This document shows, piece after piece, positions 4,402-5,211 of a DNA stretch of 5,211 bases. The DNA comes from Bacillota bacterium. GTDB lineage: Bacteria; Bacillota; Desulfotomaculia; Desulfotomaculales; Desulfallaceae. The notes under the pieces are model-generated. The model was not told the origin of the DNA and ran no database searches. It saw nothing but the letters and a program-made list of their open reading frames with translations. Made by a program: the position numbers and the translations under genes. The stretch lies in NCBI GenBank assembly GCA_009781965.1, contig WQUS01000161.1, forward strand, positions 1 through 5,211, read 5' to 3'. Position 1 is the stretch's first letter; every line of letters starts with the position of its first letter.

Positions 4402-5211
4402 TTACTGGAAATCCTTCATCGGGTTCGGACCAAGATCCTCAAGTTCAGCGGCAAAGTCGTCCAACATAACCGGAATCTGATCGTAATCCATAATGTTCAC
4501 CGTGGTGGCGCGCACCCGCTCGGATTCCAGACCCAAACGGTTTAAGGTCTCGGAAATCTTGGAAAGACGGATTTCCGCCAGCTCGCTGCCCTTCATGAAG
4601 TGGCACTGGTAGTCGTCGCCGTGTTTGCAGCCCATCAGCATAACGCCGTCAAAGCCGCGGCCCATGGCGTCGTTAATCCAAACCAGGTTCAGCGAACCCA
4701 GGCAGCGCAGAGGCACGATCCGGACCCAGGCATTGTACTGCAAGCGGTTTATACCGGCCATATCCAGGGCCGGAATGGCGTCGTTCTCGCAAGCAAAGAT
4801 CAAAATCCTGGGTTTCTCGTCCGCCTCTTCAGGCACTTCAATGGCTTTAACCATGTTGCCAATCATCGGCACCGAATAGTTTTTGAAGGATATAATCCGC
4901 TCGGGGCAGGCGCCCATACAAGTACCGCATCTTCTGCAGCGGGACGGGTTCGGCAGCGGGTTGGCCTTCTCGTCTTCGTTAATGGCGCCGAAGGGACATT
5001 CTTCCGTGCACCGTTTACACTGGGTACAGCGGTTCATATTGAATTCCGGGAATGACATATCGCCTGAACGCGGATGCACAGCCTCGCCCTTTTCAGTGGC
5101 CTCGATGCACTGAATGGCTTTCATAGCCGCGCCGGCGCCGTCTTCCTGCGCTGAAAGCATATCCATGGGCGCCCGTACCACGCCGGCGGCGTAGACGCCT
5201 GTGCGCCTGGT
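4402..5211 (-). CDS. qmoB: Quinone-interacting oxidoreductase subunit B, HdrA-MvhD fusion (QmoB), C-terminal part
   Basis: The frame runs in from the right edge, so 269 C-terminal residues are visible and the N-terminal flavin domain is missing. Visible parts in order: the end of the HdrA-type FAD domain (TRRTGVYAAGVVRAPMD, residues 1-17); two [4Fe-4S] motifs, Cys62/65/68/72 (CTQCKRCTEECP) and Cys92/95/98/102 (CRRCGTCMGACP); then an MvhD-like domain (about 134-269) with Cys141, 170, 195 and 203, including FACENDAIPALDMAG and GCKHGDDYQCHF. The HdrA plus MvhD order and these motifs match QmoB, which passes electrons towards adenylylsulfate reductase in dissimilatory sulfate reduction. An internal GTG or ATG near the right edge could be mistaken for a start, but homology continues upstream of it to the edge. 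The alternative is an HdrA-MvhD fusion from another Hdr complex; the wording of the motifs favours QmoB. hdrC and hdrB follow on the same strand. Confidence 0.88.
   Translation of the reverse strand, partial: TRRTGVYAAGVVRAPMDMLSAQEDGAGAAMKAIQCIEATEKGEAVHPRSGDMSFPEFNMNRCTQCKRCTEECPFGAINEDEKANPLPNPSRCRRCGTCMGACPERIISFKNYSVPMIGNMVKAIEVPEEADEKPRILIFACENDAIPALDMAGINRLQYNAWVRIVPLRCLGSLNLVWINDAMGRGFDGVMLMGCKHGDDYQCHFMKGSELAEIRLSKISETLNRLGLESERVRATTVNIMDYDQIPVMLDDFAAELEDLGPNPMKDFQ

Noticed and set aside
4260..4469. Plus-strand 69-codon frame across the qmoB-hdrC spacer
   Set aside because: It begins with a run of Phe encoded by the T-rich anti-Shine-Dalgarno stretch, then runs antisense into qmoB. 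It has no motif, and the spacer is better explained by RNA structure.
4600..5113. Plus-strand open frames opposite qmoB (4600-5055, 4625-4879, 4883-5113)
   Set aside because: They are antisense to a strongly conserved qmoB frame, show no family motifs and have no ribosome binding sites in place.

Overview
The window looks like a chromosomal segment from a Gram-positive (Firmicutes, Desulfotomaculum/Desulfosporosinus-like) sulfate-reducing bacterium. The main evidence is the minus-strand series qmoB (3' part only) - hdrC - hdrB. As I know the family, Gram-positive sulfate reducers lack the membrane subunit QmoC and carry hdrC-hdrB after qmoAB, downstream of the adenylylsulfate reductase genes. 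Strong GGAGG-type Shine-Dalgarno sites, sigma-A-like promoters and moderate GC fit this. No species is claimed.

Layout from left to right. Positions 1-112 hold a short open frame running in from the left edge, probably the C-terminus of an unidentified gene; a 22-bp perfect inverted repeat lies inside it. Positions 113-257 hold a near-consensus sigma-A promoter. It drives a plus-strand two-CBS-domain protein (258-776), which ends in tandem TAG TAA stops. A 13-bp perfect hairpin (802-837) separates this gene from the convergent minus-strand beta-carbonic-anhydrase-like gene (844-1383). That gene has its own promoter, whose -10 box sits in an 18-bp perfect palindrome (1431-1448). Next, still on the minus strand, is an HtrA/DegP-type serine protease with a lipoprotein-like N-terminus (1514-2668). 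A single in-frame TAG divides it between the catalytic residues and the end of the protease domain plus the PDZ domain. A terminator-like hairpin (2725-2765) separates it from hdrB (2797-3672), which overlaps hdrC (3669-4268) by 4 bp. A 133-bp spacer with two predicted RNA hairpins separates hdrC from the 3' part of qmoB (4402-5211, open at the right edge).

How the genes work together. QmoB (flavin, two [4Fe-4S] clusters and an MvhD-like domain), HdrC (two [4Fe-4S]) and HdrB (two CCG cysteine sets for noncubane clusters) form a plausible electron-transfer chain serving adenylylsulfate reductase. HdrCB would stand in for the missing membrane subunit. The protease, carbonic anhydrase and CBS protein have no evident biochemical link to this chain.

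The observations most worth a second look are the in-frame amber codon in the protease, the long inverted repeat at the left edge, and the qmoB-hdrC spacer, where one hairpin could mask the hdrC ribosome binding site. I see no clearly new multi-gene system.
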